A DNA stretch of 64,000 nt, from NCBI RefSeq assembly GCF_040581485.1, contig NC_090128.1, positions 44,112,931-44,176,930 of the forward strand. Reading direction: 5' to 3'. Under the pieces are notes generated by a model that saw nothing but the letters and a program-made list of their open reading frames with translations, had not been told where the DNA came from and did not search any database. The position numbers and the translations under genes were made by a program. Below, in pieces: positions 44,022 through 54,790 of this stretch. Positions within the stretch are counted from its first letter, which is position 1; the number at the start of each line of letters is the position of its first letter. The stretch comes from Linepithema humile. Taxonomy: Eukaryota; Arthropoda; Insecta; Hymenoptera; Formicidae.

Positions 44022-46785
44022 TCAAATATGACGTCCGACGATTGTCCGGTGGTCGTTTTGAAAATACGTGGGAATGTCGAACCACTGATACATCTTCGAT
44101 TGGCTCTCGTCCAGCTCGTACTCCAAACAGCGTCTAGGAATGCTGCCAAGAGGTCGTTATCACATCATTCTTAAAAGTTTCAGATACTCGCGATAAGCCG
44201 CGGCCTTTTCGCAACATATTTTACGGTTTACGCAAAATTTTCATACATTTTCAACGCTTGTGTTAAAGAATTGACGTTACATATACTGTGTCTAGCAAAG
44301 GAATACAAATACTTCGCCACTAAATTCTACAGTCGATTTCGAATGAAAAATGTCGCATTCACATGAATCTCAATGCATATCAAAATATAACTGAAAAAAT
44401 TAAACAGATAATCAAGAAGCATTTATAGAAACTATTTAAAACTAATGTTATAATGTTATATTTTAAAACCAAGTGTTATAAAAAAATGACAGAGCTTTCA
44501 AAAATAGTAACTAATATATGACGCGCCACTTTCTGGCGCGCAACAAATATTGCAATATGCGTAAATATGCGACAGCATGGATTCATATATACTATATTAA
44601 ATAGGTTTGCGAAAGGATTGATGAATCTCTCGAGTGTCTGACCCATTTGAAAGTCGAGCACTGATTCTCTACTCGTGAAGCTTTAATACATTTACGACTC
44701 ACAGTGAATGCCGTTTGCAGCCAACGATGGGATAGTCTTCGCGGAAGCACTTCGTGTCTAACACGCTGAAGTAGAGGAAGCCGACCTTCGTGCTAACGAG
44801 TTCCTCCGAACTATGGAGACAGTCGTAGAACCTCTCGTCGCATGAGCAGTGTAGCCTGCGATTTCACGACGCTTTATCAGATTACTCATTATACAAAAAA
44901 TTACTTTGACCTTATTATAATTCAAAATTATTTATGTAACTGTCGAAAACACGGGACGATATTGTTCGCGAGAAACATTTTTCGATTGAAAGCAGGTGAG
45001 CCGTACTGAAAGTAGGTTGCAGCGAGTAATCGACGGGGTTTCGGGGCAAGAGTGGAATAAAATTCACTTGAAGCATGAAGTCGCGTGTCTAAAGTAGAGC
45101 TTACAAATTACGAGCTTAGTTCAACCTTCTTTTAAATCCTCCATTTTGTCTTAAATCCCGGAACATTAACAGGAATTATCGGCTGCGGGCCGAACAAAGG
45201 GTAGCGACTGCGTCTTTAACGTGTAACAATATTTCTTCCTCAACGTATTTTTTTTTTTTTTTATACAACCACTATAAATATTTTTTATCACAAACGATCA
45301 ATACTGTGCTATGATTTATTTCACACTACGTGTTTCGATATGCTATAAGGTAAGCTAAACATTTTTTTCCCACTTTGTCGCACATCGTAAGAAAAATTTC
45401 TCTGTAATTAATATACAAAGTTTGCAATAATGCACGACATCATTTATCAACGTCAAACGTCAGCCGCTACTATAGCAAAGCACGCACGAAACTTGGTAAC
45501 TGCTCCAGTTGCATGAAACTCGCTCAACAGACTTGCCACAGAGCACGACTAGTTTGTTGACTTCTTTCTACAATTGCTATTGAATGTCTCTGCATGGTGA
45601 AATGACAACAGTATGATATATATAATAGCGTGCAGAACGAAATATACCTGTGCGTTTCGTAGAAAAGGAAACCGAAACATTTTTTTTTATCTTTTAGATA
45701 ATTCAATAGTGTAAAGCTCCGTTTATCACCTCGATCGTACTTATAATACTTCTATTATTTATACGCATAAACGTGCGTACGTATTATTCATACAAAGATA
45801 ACTACGATAAATTGCGTATATGCTAAAAATTAAAGAACAAAAACGTTTTTGCATAGTAATTTACATAGTAAATGTACAAGTAACATTTTTTACTGCACTA
45901 TTATTTATATCGCGTTTCTAATAAAGTTAACACGTTTTTACAAGAGAAGAGTATATGGACGCGGCATAAAAATATCTGTACGCCAAGTATTGAAAAATAT
46001 CGAGAATCGATAAACTTTAATTCTTGTAAGTAAGTCGGACTTTTCTGAATATGCATTACGCAAAGAACTGATAAATCGCTATTGAAATTTAATTTACATT
46101 TCCTAAGAGCATTTTAAAATCTTTATCCAAAAGATGTTCTATTAAAAAAAAAAAAAAAATTAACACAAAGAACGTTGCACCGATTCAAAATTCACCTTGT
46201 GTAAAAAGCGGTATTCGTCAGACCATGCTTCGTCTGCGTCGCCTCAATTATATCATTGCAATTGTCGTGTTCACGGCAGCATGCGTCGGTCATCGCGAAT
46301 ATCCCTAGATCATCCGGACCGTCCGCGACATTACCACTGCCACACCATTTCGTTCCTGATGAAGTTTAAATAAACGATGAAATATCAAGTTCGACAAAAA
46401 ATGACTTTAGCATTATTAAAAACACTGACTACATAAAACTGCTGGTTTTTTTTTTTTTTTTTTTTTTTGGACGTATAATTCTATACCAAAAAAATTAGCA
46501 GAAAAAAAGCCGTAAAAATCATTTGTGTGTAACAATGTTGGATTATCAGAGGTAAAAAATTATGTGAATTTTTTTTACAGTGTATAAAGTAAACAAGTTT
46601 TTACTGATTGTACTTGTAAGGATATTTTAATAAATCCCACCTGGAAATATGAAAGCCGGTTGAAATGACACTTCGCGAAGATCATTACTGATAACGTCGC
46701 TGCTGTTCGGAAATGCAATGTGCCAGCCGTGAACGCTCTGGAGCAGTAACAAGAGTACGAAAAACCACATGATAGTAGAAGTCAT
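44022..46785 (-). CDS. Secreted phospholipase A2, group III (bee-venom type)
   Basis: Secreted calcium-dependent enzyme that hydrolyses the sn-2 ester of phospholipids; in Hymenoptera this family includes venom allergens as well as non-venom paralogues. Four exons fit in phase: 46641-46785, 46196-46355, 44703-44855 and 44022-44142, giving 192 residues. Residues 5-20 form a signal peptide (IMWFFVLLLLLQSVHG). The mature part shows the calcium loop (WCGSG, then GPDDLG), the catalytic ACCREHDNC with the His-Asp pair, KHGLTNTAFYTR, CSCDERFYDC with the second catalytic Asp, and a C-terminal MYQWFDIPTYF. Ten mature Cys match the five disulphides of bee venom PLA2. One N-glycosylation site (NSS) precedes the domain. 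All key residues are intact, so it should be active. Whether it is venom or general cannot be told from sequence. Confidence 0.95.
46446..46469. repeat. 24-base T homopolymer
   Basis: Uninterrupted T run in the first intron of the phospholipase gene; on the sense strand it reads poly-A. It may mark an old retroposed tail or simple slippage. Confidence 0.8.
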
Positions 46786-46834
46786 CGCGACGGAATCCTA
46801 CGATCGTTTTACGACGGACGTGGAAAAAAATCCT

Positions 46835-46842
46835 CTTTTATA
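46835..46842 (-). promoter_or_regulatory. TATA box of the phospholipase A2 gene
   Basis: TATAAAAG on the minus strand lies 50 bases upstream of the ATG, placing the start of transcription near 46808 and giving a leader of about 25 bases. The consensus match and spacing are good. Confidence 0.7.
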
Positions 46843-48381
46843 CGCGAAAGAGGAAATTTGTTCATGCACCCCATTTCGTTTCTAAGTCATCTAATCGCTT
46901 GGGTTGCGCTCGGCGTACGAAAAAGGCGACCGTCGTGCGGCGGATAACATTTACGTTTCCTGCGACGGAATTAATTCGCGTCGAGATAACGCGACCGCGT
47001 CCTGAAGGGAGAATTATCGAGGGACCTCGTTGATTATCGTAATAGATGCAACGCGACGCGTCGAAAAGTAGACGAAGCAACTGGCAAAGCTTCCGGACTA
47101 ATTTAGTGCGGTGAAAAACCTCGCCGCAGGCGAGTTAATGAAAGATAAAACAATAAATTAACGATCGCGGACATGTTGACAAAAAAAAGTAGAGTGTGAT
47201 ATGTGATCGAATTAAATTAAACATTAAATTGTTTTAGATACATCAGCGGCAATTTATACGACTAGTTGTTTTATCATTTTACAACTGACAAAACATCTAG
47301 ATAAGAAATTAGAGAGAGCGTTTTAGTTATCCGATGAATAGCAATCCGCAGTTTATTTACCGCTGATGAAATCGACCACAAGCCCGCAAATAACCGCAAG
47401 CGAAATTCGACAAAAACTGAATTTCACACAAGAAAGTTCCAAAAATTTAATTTCACGACGGGTGAAAAACGTTTTTTCCGTGACGGACAAATGACAGAGA
47501 TTTTGAAATGGCACTCACAGTGGCAAGCTCTCAGAGTGGAACGCACGATTTCAGAGTAGTGTAGATTTAAATGGACCAGCGCACTTTCATTTCGAGAGCA
47601 AACGAAAGCTCTGCGATCTCTTTGTTCGCGGCCTTTGACTGAAATTTTTCCCCACGATCAAAATGGCAATCGCAATTTACGTCATTCTTAAAGTAAGAGT
47701 AACGCATTCAATGGCACGTGCTTGTTGTTGTTTCAGTAGCAGGATTATGATAATGACTAGTATCGAAGGTAAGCTCATAGAATAGGAGAGAAGGATACGG
47801 ACGGGCGAGTAGGTTACGAACCCCGGAGCTGCCCGGCATACGTCAATATTGTGCAACCGTGATACCAATAATAACTCGACCAATAATCGATTACCGAGTT
47901 GTTGCTGTCGATACAGTAGTCGGCGAATTGACAAAATGTACAATGGAACGGGTGGTTACGGAAAGTAACAGACACGTGCCCTCAAAGAATATCGATCACT
48001 TTCGCCGCGCCGCGAATAAGATAGATTTTATATGTGTGTACTTCTTTCTTGTAACGGAATGAAACCGTGGCAAACGCGACTAAGCAGAAAATCATAAATA
48101 TCGAAAGTGCGACAATTCAACATTGTTCGAATTTCTCAAGTTGTTCTCGTAGCCTAAAGCTATTCAACTTTTACATTATATAACAATATTTTAGCTGCAA
48201 CTGAACGTAATTTTTTTAAAGATTATTGAACACAATAATTTTTTATTTTTTATATAAAGCAAGATAAAACTTTGTTTTCAAGCGTTAACAAATTTTTCTT
48301 CTCACAATTTTCCAAAAATGCGTCATTAATGTTAAATAAAAACTTGTAAGAATAAAAATTTTATGGTTGATTAAAACCTGT
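46843..48381. other. Intergenic DNA between phospholipase and ropporin genes
   Basis: AT-rich with a GC-richer, CpG-containing part at 46860-47100 just upstream of the phospholipase promoter. The only item of note is a 33-codon signal-peptide-like frame at 47677-47778, listed separately. The left edge of the ropporin 3' UTR lies at its right end. Confidence 0.4.
47677..47778 (-). CDS. Short signal-peptide-like ORF (33 residues)
   Basis: The minus-strand frame starts MSLPSILVIIIILLL and continues KQQQARAIECVTLTLRMT before a stop; it looks like a signal peptide cut after ARA. A GTAAAT donor at 47680 would make it an exon ending in phase 2. That phase does not fit TMEM132 (needs 1) or the phospholipase (own leader), so no partner exon is known. 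It may be a real first exon of an unrecognised gene or chance. Confidence 0.25.
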   Translation of the reverse strand: MSLPSILVIIIILLLKQQQARAIECVTLTLRMT

Positions 48382-51300
48382 TTAGCACTCGATTACGCCA
48401 ATTGCGTTGCAATCGCATTCCGAAATATCATCGAGATTCGGGCAGAGAAAGTGACGAATATTTCGTGGTCCGATCAGACCTTGCTGGCGACGAGCGCAGT
48501 CGGCCAACCACAGCCCAACGGCTGTTACACGCTTTGGCGATACCGGCGGACCGATTCCAGGTACCCGGAAGATAGTTTCCAAACGACCTGCCTCCACTTC
48601 CGTCTGCATCCTCTTGAGAAATTCTTTCAGCAGATCGACCGGTGGCGTTTGATCGCTCTCAGATTTATCGAGACATTGGCAGTTCTCGTCTTGCGAGCTC
48701 GCAGAATTGACCGCGGCAGTCGTAATTTCGTGGTCGATCGTTTCCATTTCCCCTACGACCTCTCCCCCCTCGTCCTCCCAATTAAAATCGAATGCATCAT
48801 CGGCCGTCTCCCGCGCGTCGTCGTCGCGTCTCGCAGGACTGTCGTGGGTATCGCGGTAATGCTCGATGTGATCGATGATCGAAGAAATGGCGGGATCTTC
48901 AATGCTCGCCACGATCGCCGACTAAACAAATGTTTTCTTCAACCATTTGTCACTCGCGATTACAGGTTGATATACGACGCATAAAGGTAAAGCCACTTGA
49001 ATTTCGAATTTAACAATTTATTACGATATATCTTGGCGAAAATAAATAATTTTCGTGCGCGTATCAATCATGCGAGATTCAAGAAATTTTTTTTCAATTT
49101 TCAAGATATTTTGCAAATATCTAAATGCTTTTCTACGTGACTGATATACAAAGCGACTCAAGCAAAATCAAAGTCCACTTTCGAGATATATCGATAGAGG
49201 TACGATGAGAGGTACGCCGTGTATATTTTACGACGTAATCGCCCGGCCACAAAATTCAAAGTGACTGATCGTTTTTCTGGCTTTTCCTCGCGTATGCGGT
49301 GGCATACCTCGCTTTTTCCTCCCTGGGGAACGTGACGATCAATCGATTCGATCTCAATTTCGGTTTTATCGTCGGCGACAGACTGTCTCGCCGACACTAT
49401 GTCGACGTCGGAGTGCTCTAGGTCATCTCTGTAATCCTTCAAGATCTCGAGGCTTTCCAAAGGTTTCTTTTCGCGAGACGCCTCCCCGCAAACATCCTCA
49501 TCAGTGCTGCTTGTCTCCGTCTGACATGTGTTTGATTGAATACGATTCGATCGTCTGATAAAATCGATGTTAAGAAAAGGTTTCGAAATAGACAGAAAAA
49601 CAAATTATCTGTCCCGATTTAATATACTCTCAATGTTAATAAAAAAATTTGCTTATTATTACATTTAATATTTGCGATATTTTCGTTGAAAATAAATCAA
49701 TTCCAAATTGACGATAATAACTTTGTCTAAAGATATCGCAGATAATTTTTTTAGAACAAACTCCATGTATATATACTATGTACATATTAAAATTTCTATT
49801 CCATTCTATTTGCGCTATTTGGATTTATTTCAAGTTCTAATGTCGAAATTTCGAGATTTGCTTTTAAAGTTCGGCAAAATGTGGAGCAAGGTTTTCAATT
49901 TATGAACTAGTTATTAGAAGCTTGTACTAAAAAACCGATATCTCATCAAATATATCCTGGCAAATGTATTTAATATTCATGGTTTAATCTAATGCACGTA
50001 TTTTATACACAGCGCTACGATAATCCTACTATATTATTGCAGCGTAAAATCCATCATGATGCGTTAATTTGAAAATTTCTGAGTCACTTCCGTACAAAGT
50101 TGAATGAAGTTGCTAATATTTTTTGTAATCTTCATGAACCGATTAAATTTCGTTCGTTCCAAAAACCGAGTAGTCCGAAACGTAAATGCATATATAAAAT
50201 ATGTAGCTTTACTTGTGAGACCGAGAAGCGGTTAATAGTCTGGAGTTGTATAGCAAAAGCAGCTTATTTGCAAGCGCATATGCAAACTTATTGGCGAAAT
50301 TTACCTCAAAAGTTCATTAAATATTATTTACCGCGTCATTATACGCTAGTATTTTTCCAACTGTAATTTCTACATCCCGGTTTTATCATTTTAATCCATT
50401 TTAGTATAATAGTAAAGTAAAACTAATATATACGTTATTATGGTGATATATTTAGTAAGATATAATGTTAATCTAATTTTCATATGCAAAATGGACAACT
50501 ATTATATATAGCATGCCATATTAATTAATTAGTTGTTTAAATATTACTAAATCGTTGTGTCATAATTAAGGACAAAATGGTACAAAATAAAGATTAACAC
50601 GTCGCAAGAGGTTTCCTTTTAAATACACGCTAAATGAATGGAAATGCACTTTGCAATTATTAAATCATTATAAAATATGCAGCTATATACGAACCATCCG
50701 CATTGTTCTGTTCTGAAAGGCGGTTATGTTATACCTTTATTATCATTATAACTACGAAATTGCGATGCGGAATGTTCTCGGCTAAATCTGTACTTAGATA
50801 CAAAATAATACTACTGTGTAGGAAGTTCCTATAATAAATATCAAATCTGTGCGTCAGAGCCGTGCTATTCAGATCGAACACGCCGCGAATGCGTTTCCAT
50901 GCTATTGTAATCTGTCGAAATCAAACATTACGAATATTATCCGATGCTTTCATTGAGCAAAAAATGATTAATATTTTATAAATAATAGCATTACATGCTA
51001 GCTTCCTACGAATTTTGGAATACCTTGCACACATATTTCTTTTTGATTAATTTTTGTATCATTTTACGATTCTCATTACGATTGCAAATTTTTTTTTCCA
51101 ATAGTAATATCGAATAGCGAAAACGCAATATTCCTGTCTCATTAGCGATCGCCGTATGCGAGCGAGCGGCAATTTTTTTGATAAAAGAAAAAGTTATTCT
51201 GTTAATAAACGAGAACTTAGAATCACGCGTAGACCGGATGTTTTATTCAACCGGAATGGAAGCACCGTGACTTAGCGGAAGGCGATACCTTTTTCATCGT

Positions 51301-54300
51301 TGCGAACTCGCAGCTGCAAGCGCTTGTCGTCGAATCGATCGTGCCAGACGACAGTTCTGAGACGCACCTTGTGTCGCGCGAGGAAGGAAACGGATCGACG
51401 GGCTCGACTTCGCGGCGGTGACGCTCGCCGCTGCAATCGAGATTCGCTAGATATCGGTAGAGGTTCAGGAAAGTCCTCAAAGGTATCATAGCCGAGCCGC
51501 CTTCCGGCTCGTCGGTCAGTAACTCGCACACGTATATCATCGTCTCGAGCAGATTCTGAAGCGGACGTAACACGACGTAAATTATAATCGCGACCGGATG
51601 CAATTAATGGTGTTATTCACCTCAGTTCTGGCTTATCTGTTTAATCATCTATTCTGCATAAAAATAATGAAACGAGATATTTATTAATTTTCAATACTTG
51701 TAAAAAAAACAATTTTAAGAGAGCGCATTTTTTAAATTAAAGCTATATTTATCGATGAATGTGGAATGTAAACAGCTCAAGTTTTTTGCAAATAATTTTA
51801 CCGATTTTATATTTTTATTTATTATTTTGTTTTCTCTGAAATTTTTTGTTTAAAAAAACTTTTTCGTTAAAAAAAACTAAATACGTATCGATTATGAAGA
51901 ATATATGGTGTAATGTATCTTTTGATCAATTATGATTGCGATTTGTTTTTGCTTGAACATTTAACACAGTTAATGGTTCTTCTATTATTACTACTCTGTT
52001 AGAAATTCGCGTATTGATGCATACAGCATATACAGCAGTTGTTAATGTACATACTGAATTTGTTCAATAAAATTTCCTATCTAATTTGTAGCTCGCTCTA
52101 GTTGTAAACTTTACACTTTACGTTCCAATTGTAAGTGTAAATTGTCATAGTGACGAGGCGCTAATGCATCGGGTTTTTTTTTTTTTTTTTTTTTTTTTTG
52201 TTCGCTATATTGCACACGTCAATTGTGTATGCTATGTCAAAAATATATAACAACTTATCGCTTTTTATAATAATAGAATCAATACAACCAACGCATTATG
52301 TCGTAAAGCATAGTATTGCAATGATATGTAATGTTGAAAACGGAATTAATATAAAAAAACACAAATTTTCCGAAATCGAGATTTTCGCGTAAAGTTCTAT
52401 AAAAAGAAGTATCGTATTTTTCGACCAAAATTCCATTGTTAAACGTAGTGAAACGTGAAAAAAAACATTGTTCCACTAATGGCGCTCACAACTCACGTTT
52501 CCAAAAAATCCGCAGGCGACCGCGAGGAATCGATAAAAGTCGCACTGCTTTTCATCCGGCGATAAGCCGGCAACTACGAGAAGTTGGTAGAGGCTCGTTT
52601 CGGATAAATCCAGCCCTCGCCAATCCTGCAGAAGGACCTTCAAACAGATCGTGTTCACGTGACCGAATCTGTTGAGCAAAATCTTCAGGTAGCCGGGCGT
52701 GATGCCCGAAGGGTGAATAAAGGACGGATACTCCAGTCTGTCCTAGAGGGATAATATCAGCGGCCATCCGAGATTGTTCGTGGTCAGTTACCAGTTGGAT
52801 AACCTTGCGATGGCCGTGTCTGGTCATCGATAATGCCCGCCGCGTATATACATAACGTGTGAAGCGGAGCTGTTACGAACCGGTTTCGCCGTCAGTAGAC
52901 GTGTTGCGCGGCATTTCCATCGAATGTCTCGCTCCCAGGGGTGCGAATTACGCTGATATTTGTCTTTCGGTGTTCTCTCTCTCTCGCGCGCACGCGTGCG
53001 CGCATTGTCGCTCATTCTGCACTCTGAGAGCGACGTACATACGCCGGAAATATCGTGCTATAAGCAGGTGTCGCGTGTCAGCTCGGTGGTAGCGCGATAT
53101 ACCATAGATAAGCGAGAAATTCTAGTTAACAGTGATAACAATGACGCGCGCGCGCGCACGTGTTGTTGTGAGTAACAGTTACAAATTAGATTATGCGCGC
53201 TGTAAATTAATCGGTAAAATGCACGAATGTCGAGAACGCGGTATGGTATACTGAATGTTTCATGAGGGAATGCATCGCTTTAACTTCGGCGACGTGTAAT
53301 TTGACGAAATTGAAACCAATTTCGCATTTGTGAACAGTTAGGCAGTAATTAAGAAGTCGTTTAACATTTAATGTTAAAAAGCAAGACAAGTTCAGGCGCA
53401 AAGATAAAATATAAAGTCCGTTAGATGTTAATTTAAAGTTTCCGCTAATGGAATAATGCATGTGACCGATGAATAATAGATACAAGATAACAGAGTTTAC
53501 AACTTCACAAATTTGATGTATCAGGAGTAAATTATGAACAGAATTAAAAACGACAGTAATTGATATAACACTGTAAAAAATTTGATCAGTGGAATTAATT
53601 TCGTCAACTGATACAACAATTATATTCATTAAATCGTATTACATGAAGATTGGAGTTTACAAATTTGTTGGCAACACACGAATAACGATAAATGGATATT
53701 AATAATGAAAATAATAATACACTGCGGTTAATGTAATTATGGGAGAAGCAATTTACGCGTAAAATATTGCGTCAAATATTGAAAAAGTAATTTTGCTTTA
53801 ATGAAATAAATTATCAGTTTAATCAAAATATATTCTACACATGTCTAAACCGCAGATTTCGCAACTTTTAATTATCGATCAATCGCACAAAAGAGAAAGA
53901 TCGTGCGCCTCGCCGGTTCGTAACTTCTCTTTAATGTTGTTATATCTTACAACTAGAATTACGCAAACTTATAATTACAGACGTCGTTCGAAGAACGCGG
54001 ATGGAAGAACTCCGGAGATGAACGTGCTTCACTCTCTTTGACCCGCTTTATAAATAATATAATAATGAATATTCGCCAGGGCGGTGTAATAAATAGGTCG
54101 ATTGGTGCGCACGGAATTTTGATTAATTTTTACCTTGCGCAAACAATATTTTTAGAAATATTTCTCAATACAATTTGGCTTGCTATTTAAACTTAAAGCA
54201 ACTGGAAAAAGAGAAACAAAACATTGAGGAAAAAAAATAAAAAATAAAAATAAATTAACAAACATTGTACAAAATGGTTCTGGCGATATCAAATAACCAC

Positions 54301-54790
54301 TCGCTTTTTCCATATTAAATATTTACATTTTTTTATGCTTTCCTCAAACTTTTTAAAGGAAAATTAATTTGAAAACAAGAAATAGATCAAATTGCATAAG
54401 ACAAAGTTTCGACGTAAAGTAAATTAGCGAATTTCTCGAAAGTTTAACGTCTTTATATTAATTTTTTTTTCAAAGCTGAGTTTACTCTATAATATAAAAT
54501 TACGTATATAGCACGGCGAATAATGGATATAAAGAAAGGTAACGCGAATAGAAAAGGAAATCCTAAAGCTCAACTGACGCGAAAACGACGTATTTGCAGA
54601 AAAAGAAACATACTTTTGCTGGAGGCAGCTCACCGTTTGCCAGGGCGCGGAAATACGTGGCGGTCCATCGCAAAAGATCGTACGGCTGCGTGCGAATCGC
54701 CGCCTTCGCGTAGAGTTTCAAAATATACGGAAACGTCGGCGGTATGTTTATTTGTTGGGCGCAGTAAATATGCTCATGTAGATCTGACAT
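48382..54790 (-). CDS. Ropporin-like / radial spoke RSP11-like protein with acidic insert
   Basis: Ropporins dock to A-kinase anchoring proteins through an RIIa dimerisation domain and sit in radial spokes of sperm flagella. Five exons fit in phase 0 throughout: 54614-54790, 52497-52742, 51289-51555, 49308-49520 and 48382-48921, giving 480 residues against about 230 in human ROPN1L. Exon 1 holds the RIIa domain (YCAQQINIPPTFPYILKLYA then KAAIRTQPYDLLRW). Exons 2 and 3 match the ROPN1L core (GYLKILLNRFGHVN; CELLTDEPEGGSAMIPLRTF; YRYLANLD). The normal C-terminus reappears only at the end of exon 5 (ADCARRQQGLIGPRNIRHFL, compare ARKNGMIG in human). Between them lie about 210 residues rich in Asp/Glu/Ser. 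If exon 3 were not spliced, a shorter product would stop at 51247. The start chosen aligns with family starts; an in-frame ATG lies 72 bases upstream. Confidence 0.85.
49521..51288. other. Ropporin intron 3
   Basis: 1.77 kb of AT-rich sequence with no recognised gene. The frames at 49708-49905 and 50100-50366 on the plus strand have no known motif. Confidence 0.4.
52174..52199. repeat. 26-base T homopolymer
   Basis: Uninterrupted T run in a ropporin intron, directly followed by a plus-strand frame with no known motif. No retroposon ends were seen next to it. Confidence 0.85.
52743..54613. other. Ropporin intron 1
   Basis: 1.87 kb. It includes a CG/CA-rich simple-sequence patch at 52970-53000 and 53145-53162. 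A minus-strand frame of 140 codons at 53207-53629 is hydrophobic and AT-rich and matches nothing I recognise. No mobile element ends were seen. Confidence 0.4.

Noticed and set aside
43883..44149. 88-codon minus-strand frame over the last phospholipase exon
   Set aside because: It is the wrong frame. Splicing phase and the MYQWFDIP ending show that the true reading is the exon 44022-44142.
46641..46785. Phospholipase signal exon as the missing first exon of TMEM132
   Set aside because: Phase alone would allow the join, but the exon reads directly into the phospholipase calcium loop (GTKWCGSG) in the next exon, and its own TATA box fits that gene.
53207..53629. 140-codon hydrophobic minus-strand frame in a ropporin intron
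   Set aside because: I considered a chemoreceptor fragment, but no conserved receptor motif is visible, and such frames arise by chance in AT-rich DNA.
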